DNA from: Spongospora subterranea f. sp. subterranea | Lineage: Eukaryota > Endomyxa: Phytomyxea > Phytomyxea > Plasmodiophorida | Reading direction: 5' to 3' | Assembly: GCA_049724395.1 (NCBI GenBank) | Contig: JAUGWO010000102.1 | Span: forward strand, 248,001 to 312,000 | DNA: 64,000 nucleotides | Translations under genes and position numbers: made by a program | Notes under the pieces: generated by a model | Databases searched by the model: none | What the model was told of the DNA's origin: nothing | Seen by the model: the letters and a program-made list of their open reading frames with translations, nothing else | Shown: positions 1 to 13,363 of the stretch, in pieces | How the letters are laid out: each line of letters opens with the position of its first letter | Numbering within the stretch: position 1 is the stretch's first letter

Positions 1-2882
1 GTAAAACATTCTTCACCCTGTAAGTTTGATATGGGTAAAAACAAAGGAAAGAGTAATTTTGATATAAGTGATAACTAACTTCATGTGTTTGGATTTCTTT
101 GAGTGCATGTATCTTCGCCTGTTTTTTGACTAACTCGGTGTATGTTTCTAGTTTTGGCCGAATACGTTCCACCAAAGACATGATTGAACCGGTAGTTAGT
201 TTCATCGATATCGCGAACTGCACTTTGCTGTTTGTCGCTTCCTGTCCAGGCATCAATTGGTAAACTAAGAGGTTTCCAATATTACCTTTGAAATTGCTTC
301 TCGGACAATGGATATCGTACTGCAATTGTCGGACGTAAACGTAGCTAAGCCCTTCCTATGTTCGCAAGCATATCAAATTTTGAAGTAGTCACAATCAAAA
401 GCCATACTCGTATTGGCAAATAACATAAGTTCCAAGATAAACATTTCTATAAAAGATGTGTCCTGACGACTGAATTTGGCTGGACATTTCAGGAAGGATA
501 GTTACGATCCAGGAATGAATCTAATTTTCAAGATTAAGAGGTCTGCACATACACGCTCAGCGTGACCTACCTGTGAAAGATTGAAGGCACCTTTAAATTC
601 AATCGAACAAAGAGGAAATTGAGTTGTCGGCAAAATCGGTAATTTTTCATGTAGACTTAGCGGCTTAACTGGGATTACCACAGTCTAAATGCAATATTAT
701 TGACAGAGCATTGACACGTCATTATTACAAACTTGCGATGTTTTCGGATAAAGTTTCGGAATTATACAAAGGCTGATTTCACCGGTATGTCCTTCCAGTA
801 ATCTCAGGGTTATCGAAATGCGATTGCATGAATCGACGCATCTAAAACTTGCGAGCGAGCACGATTCTAAAAAGTACATTTGCCAATGACTCTATAGCTT
901 AAACACTGATTACTGTTATCGGAAGGTGAAAGATCGATGATTGCAGAAGAAGACATGATCATTACTGTAAACATCAGCGGTTGAATACGAGCGAAGTATT
1001 TTCTAGCGTCATACCTGGGACAGTGGCTTTAAAACCAATGACATCAATTGGCATTTCAATTTCGATCGATAAAACATGTGCTAATTTTGATTGTCATAAT
1101 AGAGACCATCAGCTTATCGACCATCTTACCTGCAATTTCAGGATCTAATCGAAAGGAATGGTTTACGTGAAATTGAGTCTCCACTGCGACTAACTCGGAA
1201 CTTTGGGTTTGGTATGAAGCGCGTCGCAAATTTAAGAGTTTGTTCAGTTCATCCAGCTGGGATCGGAGATTTGCGATTTCATTGTTGGTTCCAGTATTCG
1301 GCTTGAAAATTCCTATCTGCACTGAACTGAATTAGAGCCACATGGTGTGCCCTGTTTCACGTACTCCGCTTGACGCGCGTTGCTTCAAACCTGGTCGAGA
1401 CAACGAACGGCCTTCTCGAGGTTGCGGGGTCAATGTCTGCTGTTTCAAGCGAAGCAAGGAAATAGATCCAGAATAGGTCACGACGAAGACCTGAAAACTG
1501 TAAGTAAGCTATGAAGAATAACCAAGTACGTTTCCAAACAACCTCCGGAAGTTCTGTTGACGTGAAATACCCGATTCCCAGGGAAGCCACCGACTCCTGG
1601 AACTTGAACGAACTTACAGAAAAAAGATGTGAACCTTGCAAATAACATCACCCACTTCAAATCGTAGCAACCTGACGTTTCAATACCTCCTGAAGATTCA
1701 TTTTCCCAACTGAAAATATTAACGGTGCCGCAATTATGACCCACAATGACGTCGTCCTGACCCGACTGTGTTTTCAAAATGTTTGAAGCACTCAAATAAC
1801 TTTGTGCAATAGAAACTTACCTTGTTAAGGTCTGCGTAGGCTATAGTGCTCACCGCTTCACATTTGGTTTCAATCACAAAATCGAGTTTCACAATTTGGC
1901 CACCCGGGCCCATCAAAGCATGACCTGTAAATTTTTAAAAGTAAATTTGAATGAAGCCATCTGATGCCTTCATTACCGATCTGCCCCCTAGACGTTCCAA
2001 ATAGAATACGTCGTAAATTTCCATATTGCGGTTCATTCGCAACGGAATTACCGCTACCAGAGCACGATCCTTAAAAACAATTGAAATCGACCGAGAAGAA
2101 TTAATGTGCTTCTTGTATACCTGGGGTCGGAAACGGCACGATGTAGGTTACTGGAGCGGCTACAATGTGCTCGCAAACAAGATCTTGTCCTAGAATGAGC
2201 TATTCTTGGGAACGAGGCAAGTTATGAAAGGCTTTGAAATTTACCTGCTATCACACGAATGCAATTATCTTGACAGGCAAGAAGCGCAAATACATCTGTG
2301 GAGTTATCCACTGTGTCGATCTCAATGGCAAGGTGGTTTACCACGTCGTTGCAAATGTAGAAGCCCTTGCTGACGCCATTCTCAAAACGGTTCACCGCAT
2401 AGTCGCTACATGCCCAAATATTGGCGTTGTCGATCACCAATGTGTGGATATCCTAAGCAATATCAGTAGACTGCCGAGAGGACGCAAACAGGCCTGACCT
2501 CAATTAAACCCGTGTCAAGTCTAAAAAATTCCTTTCCATTTTTTTTCAAGCCAACAATATCGTGCCCATAAGCAACATATATTTTATCCTTATGCAGTCG
2601 GGGTCCACCGTTCGTCAACGCCGTCACTTCCCTCTCACCCGATTTCGTCTTGAATTTTTGCTTGCGACGAAGTCATGTTATTAAAACACACATAAATAGG
2701 GAAAGAAGAAGAAATACCAGCGGTTCATCTGGGTTTTTCAACCTCCAGCAAGCAACGATTCCCGCTCTGTCGCCAGTTACAATTTTCTGCTCCTTATTTT
2801 GCGCCGATGGCAAAGCAATTGCAGCATTCCGCACAGCTGACGACATCTGCCCGACGACGCACGCCGTGCATGTTATTTCCAT
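1..2882 (-). CDS. BBS7: BBS7, BBSome subunit (C-terminal end cut by the window edge)
   Basis: BBS7 is a beta-propeller subunit of the BBSome, the coat that moves membrane proteins into and out of cilia. Translating the minus strand across several short introns gives the family's landmarks in order: propeller entry KIVTGDRAGIVACW, then LACQDNCIRVIAG, then DVIVGHNCGTVNIFS, a coiled coil (NEIANLRSQLDELNKLLNLR) around 1260, then the gamma-adaptin-ear-like part with EGHTGEISLCIIPKLYPKTSQV-type sequence near 750-790, and a helical end with LVERIRPKLETYTELVKKQ near 130-180. The ATG at 2882 puts the first propeller motif about 38 residues in, close to the roughly 40 of the human protein. The extreme C-terminus lies left of the window. 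Confidence 0.9.
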
Positions 2883-3046
2883 TGGGCCAATACTGGCCCG
2901 GAATTCGGCGGCGGAGACCAACTAACAAAAGTGTTAATTATAAAAGAGGGCGCAGTTCACCCACATCGGAAAGGCACAATAGGCCTGTGCTTTACGATAC
3001 TACGTATGATCAGACGATACACAGAGCCATACACGTAACCTGAGGT

Positions 3047-4667
3047 TTATTCCGGATATGGCTCAGAGCAGTGATCATTATCAAATGAGTTGTCAGCGTC
3101 AACAGTGATCTCGTTGAATTCTGGGTTGTTTCTGAGATCGACATCCGGCAGCTGGTCTGGGGATTTCTGAAGAAAAGTGGGAACCAGGGCAGTAACGCGA
3201 GAAAAGCGCCCGCGCTATTTCGGCCTTGTGGTCCATGTCCATACTGAATCCCGACTCAATCGTCGATGTCAGTACTTCCGGCACCTGAATCTAAAAGCGA
3301 GTTCAGTCATAAATGGCTTGGAATGCACAAATTTCCTAATTACTAGATTGGAATGCAAACTCTCACTATAGAACAGAGTTTTTTGACGATGTTCCTCAAC
3401 GACAAGCAAATCGAGAGCTGCTCTAAGATCAGATTCTGGATTCTCTTCCTGAATAGAAGACAAATACAGTATGTAGCATCCTTTTGGCGCGCACCCCGTT
3501 GTTTCATCTAACTATGGAGAAGTTGGATTCGCTAACTCAATTAAGGTGGATATCGAACCTGTAGAACCCGAACGGAATGTTTTCTTAGCATGGGAGGCAT
3601 CATGATCAAAGAAACAGATGACGTATTTTTGGAAGGAGCTGTTGTAATACATATACAACGTGATAAAACTCCAGATGACTTGATACCGCTGGAATCAGGC
3701 AACTCAATTGACCCATCAACAAAGATATCACATTCGATGGCTTGTTGCGACTCCGAAAGAATCACTGTTTTCGGACACTTTGCGGTCACATCTGACCGAA
3801 GCAGATAAATACCCCCGTTCACAGCACTAAGCCGGCAAAATGCTTGAGGAATATCACCAGTTCCATAAACAGGATATAATAATGCTCCAGAGTCAAATTT
3901 TCCAAGTGACTTGATGAACTTCCTAACCAGCAGTATACCATCTGCAGTTTTCAGTTCTGCAGAGTCAGCAAAACACAGCGAGTACAGAACAATATCTTGA
4001 AGTGCTTTCGAAAGCTGGAGCTCCTCCAAATATAGCGCAAAAGGGAGATCGCGGAACCTTTGACGCAATTCATTATCATAGGAGTTGCTTGGCGCTTGGG
4101 AATGCGTGTCATCGCCCAATGCTATATGCATCAATTTCATGAATCGCCTCTTCTCAGATCGGTCAAGAAAACCGCATTGAAATATATCGGCCTTCGAGAT
4201 TGGAACCGCAGTGACAGCACCATCCAGAACAGTGTAATAATTGTTGATGCACTGAAACGATAGATAATGAAAACTTTTGCTTTTGACTATGTCATCGACA
4301 AGATTCGATGTTGAGAATATCACTTTGGGTTGTAGATCGAATAAGAATTGTTGACCAGGATCTTCTCCATATGACGAATAAATGGCACCTTTGTCAAGCA
4401 AAGACTTATAAAACTGGGCCCAAGGAAGCGTTGCACATTCCCCGCCATAGTATTCATTTGGATCGCAATGAAGCACCGACTTTCCAGCAATACTCAGGCC
4501 TCTAAACCGGAGGCAAAAATGGTCAATGCGAACCAATTGTCAAAAGGCCGACCACTAACTCACGCCGCAAGCATGGATTGCCATAGTCCAGTGCCGACAA
4601 TGACGGCGTCGAACCGATCCTGGTCTAGAATATCATGACAATGAGTTGTTGGCCCCTCCTCAATCAT
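3047..4667 (-). CDS. CHM: Rab escort protein (REP / choroideremia family)
   Basis: REP presents newly made Rab GTPases to geranylgeranyl transferase II and escorts them to membranes. Exon 1 encodes DAVIVGTGLWQSMLAA, the dinucleotide-fold opening shared with GDI. A roughly 60-nt intron ends in CCGGTTTAG, and exon 2 continues GLSIAGKSVLHCDPNEYYGG. The following DGILLVRKFIKSLGKFDSG and LYPVYGTGDIPQAFCRLSAV blocks fit REP better than GDI, as does the long tail. A 47-nt intron near 3508-3554 leads to QEENPESDLRAALDLLV, and the last exon ends in an acidic stretch (SEPYPE then stop). The ATG at 4667 is the first in frame before the nucleotide-binding motif. Two REP-like features support the call: the tail extends beyond GDI length, and the gene is not followed by a GDI-type terminus. 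Confidence 0.88.
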
Positions 4668-5153
4668 CTCTAGACCGTTCCCAGCTGTTCCCAGCTACAC
4701 CTGTAGGGCGATAGGCGCACAATTTGGGAGCGGTGATCTCTGAGTCCCGGGAAATCCATTGCGACACTGTATATTTATCAGAATTTGAAGTGTGGTTACG
4801 GTATATTCATCAGATTTACAGACTTTCTTCAAAAGACCAACTCACTATATTGAACGGGTCTGATTTCTTATCTTTTCTGCTGTAATGAACGAACATTTCT
4901 CCAATCGCATATCAGTTGTTCTGAGCGGCAGCTTTGTTTATTACAGTGGTGAATCGAAAGGTGAAGCTGGTTCAGTCGCGCCCACTCCAGTACGAGTGTT
5001 GGCGACAGGTTCTCGGGTTTGGCCCGGTCATCATCAAGCTTTAGCGTAGAATCCATCACATCCATCAAAACACGTCGCCCGCAACATTTCCGGCCCAGAA
5101 CTCGGGGTCGGGGCAAATCATCAGATTAATTTCTTTCTGGAATTAAACACGCG
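4668..5153. promoter_or_regulatory. divergent upstream region between REP and the dynamin-like GTPase
   Basis: About 490 bp separate the two divergent start codons, so it probably holds both promoters. A minus-strand open frame at 4868-5116 lacks recognisable motifs and begins with a non-ATG codon, so it is not called. No individual element is identified. Confidence 0.4.
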
Positions 5154-7108
5154 ATGGCTGTGGCCGATTCCGTCCCTGATCGATTGATGACCGTCGCCGA
5201 AGAGATAGTATTCCGGGTCCATTCGGCCTATACCGACGACGTTGACGGACTGGTGGCGATCGGCAAATCCCTAGGGATAACTATCGAGGTTCCTCGTTCG
5301 AAGGTATCGGTTATGCTCGTGGGGAACCATTCCGCCGGCAAGAGCTCGTTCATCAACTGGTATCGCCATCGCCCATCGTCCGGCTATCGGTGGACTGATC
5401 GTTGCCGCTAGGTACATTGGCGAATACGTTCAGGTAATCGCATATGCGACACCCCCTGGCACAGACGTGGACGGTTGAGTGTGTTGATCTGAACCCAGTT
5501 GGAAAGCGTGGCGATGGAGACGAACTCGTTCACGTTCGTATCGCACGGGAAACGAAGGGAGACGTTCAAGGTCGGTGATGATTACTCGCTGCTCCAGAGC
5601 CGATCTGATATCTCACGATCGATCTCGGTATAATTCAGGGCCGTGCCACCATCAAACACAAACCTTGGCTGGCCGATATCGAATCATTCCCTGGCGCTAT
5701 CGACAACCTGTCCACACAAATCTCCAGCTCCAGGCACAACCTGTTCGCCATGTGCGATTTCGTGGATACGCCGGGTCTGACTGATGGATCGCTGAAATAT
5801 CCATATCCTGGTTGGGCGGTTGCTGGAACATGGGCCTCAATCCCGCTCGACTCACCATTTGTGTTTGGACAGTCAATGAGATACTGGAATGGCTGGGGAT
5901 TCGTGCCGATCTGATTCTGGTGTTCTTCGATCCTCATGGCCAAGCACTGTGTGCTCGGACGTAATACTGGACCTCCCTGGTCGATCGGCGGACCTGTTTC
6001 TGACAGCGATCTCTCTGCAGGATGAATGTGGTCCATCGACTCAACAAGAACTGCAAACCCAAGACGCACTACTTCCTGACGATGGCGGATAAGGTCTGGT
6101 CACTTGGCGAGCATCCGCGCCCAACCACGCCCTGACCCCGATCACGATCGCAGATCTCCTCAGAGAAGGAGCGATCCAAGGTCATCCTGCAGGTCGCACA
6201 GTCGCTGAGTCACGCTCAGACGCGTCCGTCGACAATGTCGGGAAATCATCATCCCGACGCCGTTGCCGTTGACCACCAGGGCCAAGAGACCTGGCTGGGA
6301 GAGCACGCCCTTCGGTAAAATGATGATCGCCCCTCTCCACTCAATCGAAATTTCCCTGTCTGACGACCGTGTGTTTTGTTGCCAGTGTTCGCCCGATCTA
6401 TATCCCAGAGAAGGTGCAGCACGGCGCCGACCTCAGCCCCGATTTCAATCGAATCGACGAGGTCCTGGAGCTGATCGCCGACGCCGTCAACCAGAACGTG
6501 CAGAATCACATCGAACGCTTTGAGAACGACAGCCTGATCCTGCTGGATTCGGTCAACAAATGTCTGACCAGGTAGATCGCCGTGCCCGCCCTCCACCGTC
6601 ATTGACGACTGATTACAAGATACGAATGGCGTCGGAGAATCAACGACGTAATCGGGTCGTTTCGGATGTTGTGTTTGATATTGACCTGGTCTATTCCCAT
6701 GATCCTATCGCTATATCTGTTCTACATGATTCACCCCCTGGTTCTCCCCAAGTAAGTGGTGCTGCCCCCATTGCCTCTCGCGCCTCAAAAACGCTGTTCG
6801 CTGACCGGTTGCGGGTGCCCGAATCGAACAGGGAATTCCTGGGTCTGCCTTGGGTTCAGAAGATGTTGCAGACGGCGATGGCATCGTTTACATGGGTCGC
6901 TGAACAATGGCCCGAACTGATTCAGATCGAGCGAGCGGTTGTTTTCCGGCATTGCGTTCTCGTTTTCCTGATCGCGGCCGCCGCAGCCGTTGCGTTCGGG
7001 AAACTGATCGTGGGCAACATCTCGCCACGTGACGCCAGAAGACTCTACACTCACCAGGCGCAGCTTCGCAACAACGTCGAAGGTACTGAACCAGCGTTTG
7101 CCGTTTGA
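5154..7108 (+). CDS. dynamin-superfamily (EHD/sarcalumenin-like) GTPase with C-terminal membrane anchor
   Basis: Large GTPases of this group remodel membranes. The P-loop GNHSAGKSSFINW lies near residue 65. It is followed across introns (donors after 5359, 5433 and 5570) by a YIGEYVQ segment, then ETNSFTFVSHGKRRETFKG, the G3 motif FVDTPGLTDG, and ADLILVFFDPHGQALC. These are shared with EHD-like GTPases of protists. The G4 position reads MADK rather than the usual N/T-K-x-D. A helical segment (IDEVLELIADAVNQNVQNHI) follows. The C-terminal exon holds one strongly hydrophobic stretch, VLVFLIAAAAAVAFGKLIV, near 6950-7010, then a short polar tail, so I infer a tail-anchored protein. EH and PH domains are not visible. 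The 5' ATG is the first in frame. Exon joins around 6200-6390 are the least certain part. Confidence 0.78.
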
Positions 7109-7241
7109 TGATCGCTAACGATGGGAGAACAGTTCAGGTGCCGTTGCACTGGAAGACCTTCTTCTCAGATTCCACCTATGAATAAACACACGAGTTCAGT
7201 AAAACAGGATCGAGTGCCCGGTACCTGATTCATAGCGCCAA

Positions 7242-8025
7242 ATGGATGAAGGCGATCCGGTCGTGGGCGAATCGTTCGAGAACGCGTACGTGAAGGACAC
7301 GAAACGGTGCCTGCTGCGGTTGGAGAACGCGGCGAACACGGGGATCGGGGAGATTGTCGAAGGGATATCGGAGCTGAGTGTATTGTGCTGGCTGGGCGGC
7401 CCAGCGGTGCAGATCCCGGTTGGGACCAGCCACATCGTCGACAGGTTCCACGAATGGCTCCAGGGCAGGGCGCTTCCCATCGACAACCTCACCGACGATC
7501 AGGTCTTCGCCCTCCATCGCGCCGTTCTCGAGGTGGTCTCGATCGTCTGCCGACGGTCGAAACCGATCCAGGATCCGCCTGAAGCAGTCGCTGTGGATCG
7601 AGGTTCTGGTAAAGTTCTTGAGTCACCCGAGGGATAAACTGGTACAATTCCTGTCCAAGACGACATGATCTGCCAAACTCAACATTGTGTGTTTCGCTAG
7701 CGACAATTGGCGGTGACGTGTTTATTGTTCATAATCATCAACAATACCGCCAATCAGTTCGCCATCATGAAGGTTCATGGGATTCAGGTGGGAAGCGGCG
7801 CCGCTCTCGATTGTTGTTGTGGTTATTGACCTGGGGGGCGGTACTTTGGCCAACGAACAGGGGGCCATCGAGAATATCTGCAATCTGGATTGGTCGCTGC
7901 ACGTGTCGAACCACGCCGACGACCTGCTGAACCTGTTGGATCTAGCCCAGCACGCCATCCGGAAGGACGGGGCCGGGAACGAATCCCTGCTCATCCTCAT
8001 GCAGCAATTATCACGACAGGGATGA
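7242..8025 (+). CDS. unidentified multi-exon gene, helical protein
   Basis: I do not recognise this family. The reading frames join cleanly if introns are removed: a GTGGTCTCG...GAAGCAG intron near 7533-7587, one from GTACAATTCC to CGCCAATCAG near 7643-7760, and one from GTGGGAAGCG to CGAACAG near 7791-7860. The joined product contains DDQVFALHRAVLE, then LWIEVLVKFLSHPRDKL, FAIMKVHGIQ and GAIENICNLDWSLHVSNHADD, ending MQQLSRQG. The helical, leucine-rich pattern resembles armadillo/HEAT-type proteins, but no signature is clear. It sits in the G+C-rich block between the dynamin-like gene and the GRK, on the same strand as both. The start at 7242 is the first good ATG; an earlier exon cannot be excluded. 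Confidence 0.42.
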
Positions 8026-8537
8026 TCATGACCATCATCATTAGACCCGTCATTTCAATTACAACGATTGTATAAAGGGTAAAATCGCCCATAAAAAAAC
8101 GGCCGATTGTCGTCGCCTGCTATTTAATAAAAAAAAACAACGTGTTTCATCACATTCGTGCTCTGCAATAGATAAGATCGGGCTGTTTCTCCCTGAACGA
8201 CTCCTAGAATTGCAAACAATTCCTGCATAGGGAGATGGGCAAATTCACAGTCCGAGAAGGGAAAACGGATGATGATCTGATATGGTTTCGGAAACAACAG
8301 CACCATTGGTGAGATTGAGGGGAAATATTGCTAATCGATGGAGTAGGAATAGATATTTTCACAGCTCATAGCGAGAATAAGATCGTGTACAAATTACGAT
8401 TGGTGCAGAATCCCAACCCCCATATTACGTTGGTTTTGGGTGTCGGGTTGCAATCGTGTGGGAGAACAAAGTGGGGGCGCTAGGCTTCCCCTGGATTATC
8501 TGCCAAGATTGACGAGCTCAGGCGCGTTTCGGGCGGT
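8026..8537. other. intergenic region upstream of the GRK gene
   Basis: About 510 bp, markedly richer in A+T than the flanking genes, with short A- and T-runs near 8090-8140. It presumably carries the 3' end of the upstream gene and the GRK promoter. No RNA gene or repeat was recognised. Confidence 0.4.
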
Positions 8538-11381
<2,844 letters not shown>

Positions 11382-11638
11382 AACACAAAATGGTGAAATA
11401 CATAACCACATTATCCCAGTCGTATTCTGCAGAGTCGCTCAAAGAGAGGTCATCGGCACCTGGAAGAAAAACTGACGTTTCGAGAAAGCGTCACCGTTCT
11501 TCGGCGAGGAAACCGGTGTCGTTGTTGAGTCAGATCGACATTCACTTATGGGGACGATTATTCCAGAGATGAATGGCGTTATTATTGGTAGTTTGGGCTG
11601 ATGGCGATTGTATAAGAACATATTGCAGACCCCCACCG

Positions 11639-13123
11639 TTATAATGGGGGATCGTCCGGCGAACTCCTCTTGACCGGCTCTGGTGGTAGACACCTCCTCA
11701 GCAGAACCTGGACCACTCTGTCGAACACGTCCTCGACATTAGCCCGGTTCGTGTTGCACGTGGTGTAGATCGTGATGGGATTCGTGAGTCGATTGGCGCA
11801 TCGCAGCTCGAACAGACCCCGGATGAACGCCAGGCCGGCGTCATAGTCACTTCCGCCCGTGTATTCAGGAAACGTCTTGGACAGGCCGGAATACTGCAGC
11901 TTTTCGCGGAACAGGTCGGCCTTGTTCAGAAACAGGAAAATCGGCACCTTATCGAAATACGCTGAAAAAGCAACGATGGTGTTGACCACACCGTCTCTAT
12001 TCTGAGAGGAATTCACCTTACGGGAGGAGCACACTTCCTCGAACAGCTTCAGCGATTCGCACATTCTGTTGACAGTGTCGTCCTCGAACAGCATCTGATC
12101 GTACTCGCTCAGCGCCGCGACAAAAATGACGGTCGTGACTTGTTCGAAGCAATGCAGCCATCTTGATTGGCAGAACAGCAGACGATGAGTTTAGGCGGAC
12201 GCACGCTGCCAGGGTTGTGGGGACTTACTTGCGTCGTTCGCTCCGTTGCCCGCCCACGTCCACTATCTTGAACAGGGTCGAGCTTTTCCCTTTGAACTCT
12301 TTCTCAGTAATGCCAGTGGACGATACGCGAACCTGATCGGATTCAGCGCTTAGGGGGGAGGGGGTTGGTCGGCGTTCGGCACCGCTTACCATGAGGATAT
12401 CCTGTTTGGAAGGAATATAGCGATCGGAGACGATGGCGCTGATCTTGTTCAGGAAATAGGCTGTGGATTCCTGAGCGTGGAACAGATGCCGATGCTTGTA
12501 TGCGTTCTGCACGCCGGGATCGGCCCAGAACACTTTCATCATCTCCCCAACCTGAACAGGAACCAGGAGATCAGATGAGGAACGGTACGAACACTGAACG
12601 GACCAGTTTCGACGGTTTCAACGTTTTCTTATCAGCCTGTAGGAAAAACCTCTTGGCTTCGAAACTGTTGGGACGCATTCGAGTGTCTAATCCTGGATCA
12701 AGGCTATCGGTGGCGAAAAGAATGCACTGTACAATTAGCAGACACATTTGGCAAATGTGGGCGATCAACGAATCGCCGACCAGTTACTGACGTTGACGCC
12801 TTCGACAACATTGAGAAAGATAGCGCGTTTGAATTCCAGACGCTCTTTGATGGTCATTCCCGCCCCATATATGGACACCAACTGTTTGAACAACGTCGAT
12901 TTACCCGAATCTCCTAGGAAATGCGCAGAGCGCTTCAACAACAACGTATCACGCAAATGGGGAAATAATGGCTATCAGAACCTGGACCAAGGAGCAATAT
13001 CCGGAAAGTGGTATCAACTCGCTGCCGATCCAAGACGAATTCTTTGTCAAATAATCGAGAGCGGGCCAGCTGTTCGTGAGAATTCACCTTTCTGGAACCG
13101 CAAAACCCAAAGCATCGTGACAT
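11639..13123 (-). CDS. heterotrimeric G-protein alpha subunit with non-canonical N- and C-termini
   Basis: The G-alpha landmarks appear in order on the minus strand: LLLGPGDSGKSTLFKQL (P-loop, GPGDSGKS for the usual GAGESGKS), the helical domain, RVSSTGITEKEF (switch I, arginine finger kept), KIVDVGGQRSERRKW (switch II, catalytic Gln kept), FLNKADLF (NKxD) and a TTCNTNR motif in place of TCAT. The start at 13123 gives MSRCFGFCGSRK. There is no Gly2, so no N-myristoylation site, but Cys4 and Cys8 could be palmitoylated. The alpha-5 helix VFDRVVQVLLRR runs into CLPPEPVKRSSPDDPPL. The usual last residues (LxxCGLF type), which contact receptors, are replaced and the tail is about nine residues longer. 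Introns are short; the one after QDILM is typical. The gene is convergent with the GRK. Confidence 0.93.
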
Positions 13124-13363
13124 ACGGTGGGGAGTGTTTGCCGATTATCGCATTTCAAGTTTTGTGACGTGCGCGTTGGCTTCTCCGTTTGGACGGAATG
13201 GACGGGCGGTTCATAGACCCTGGCTGCTGCCAGGCCTTGTCAATCCCCATCCTTCAACGACCAAACCACTGACTTTCACCGATCCTAGCACAGTTCACCA
13301 ATCAAACTCGTTTGATTCCTGATTGGATTTATTAGAGGCGCATGCTGCGAAGCAGCTGACGAA

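Noticed and set aside
2234-3043. Several plus-strand frames of 70-90 codons
   Set aside because: They lie opposite BBS7 exons that match the family in order; they are mirror frames.
4868-5116. Minus-strand open frame between REP and the dynamin-like gene
   Set aside because: Opens without ATG, has no motif, and lies where two divergent promoters are expected.
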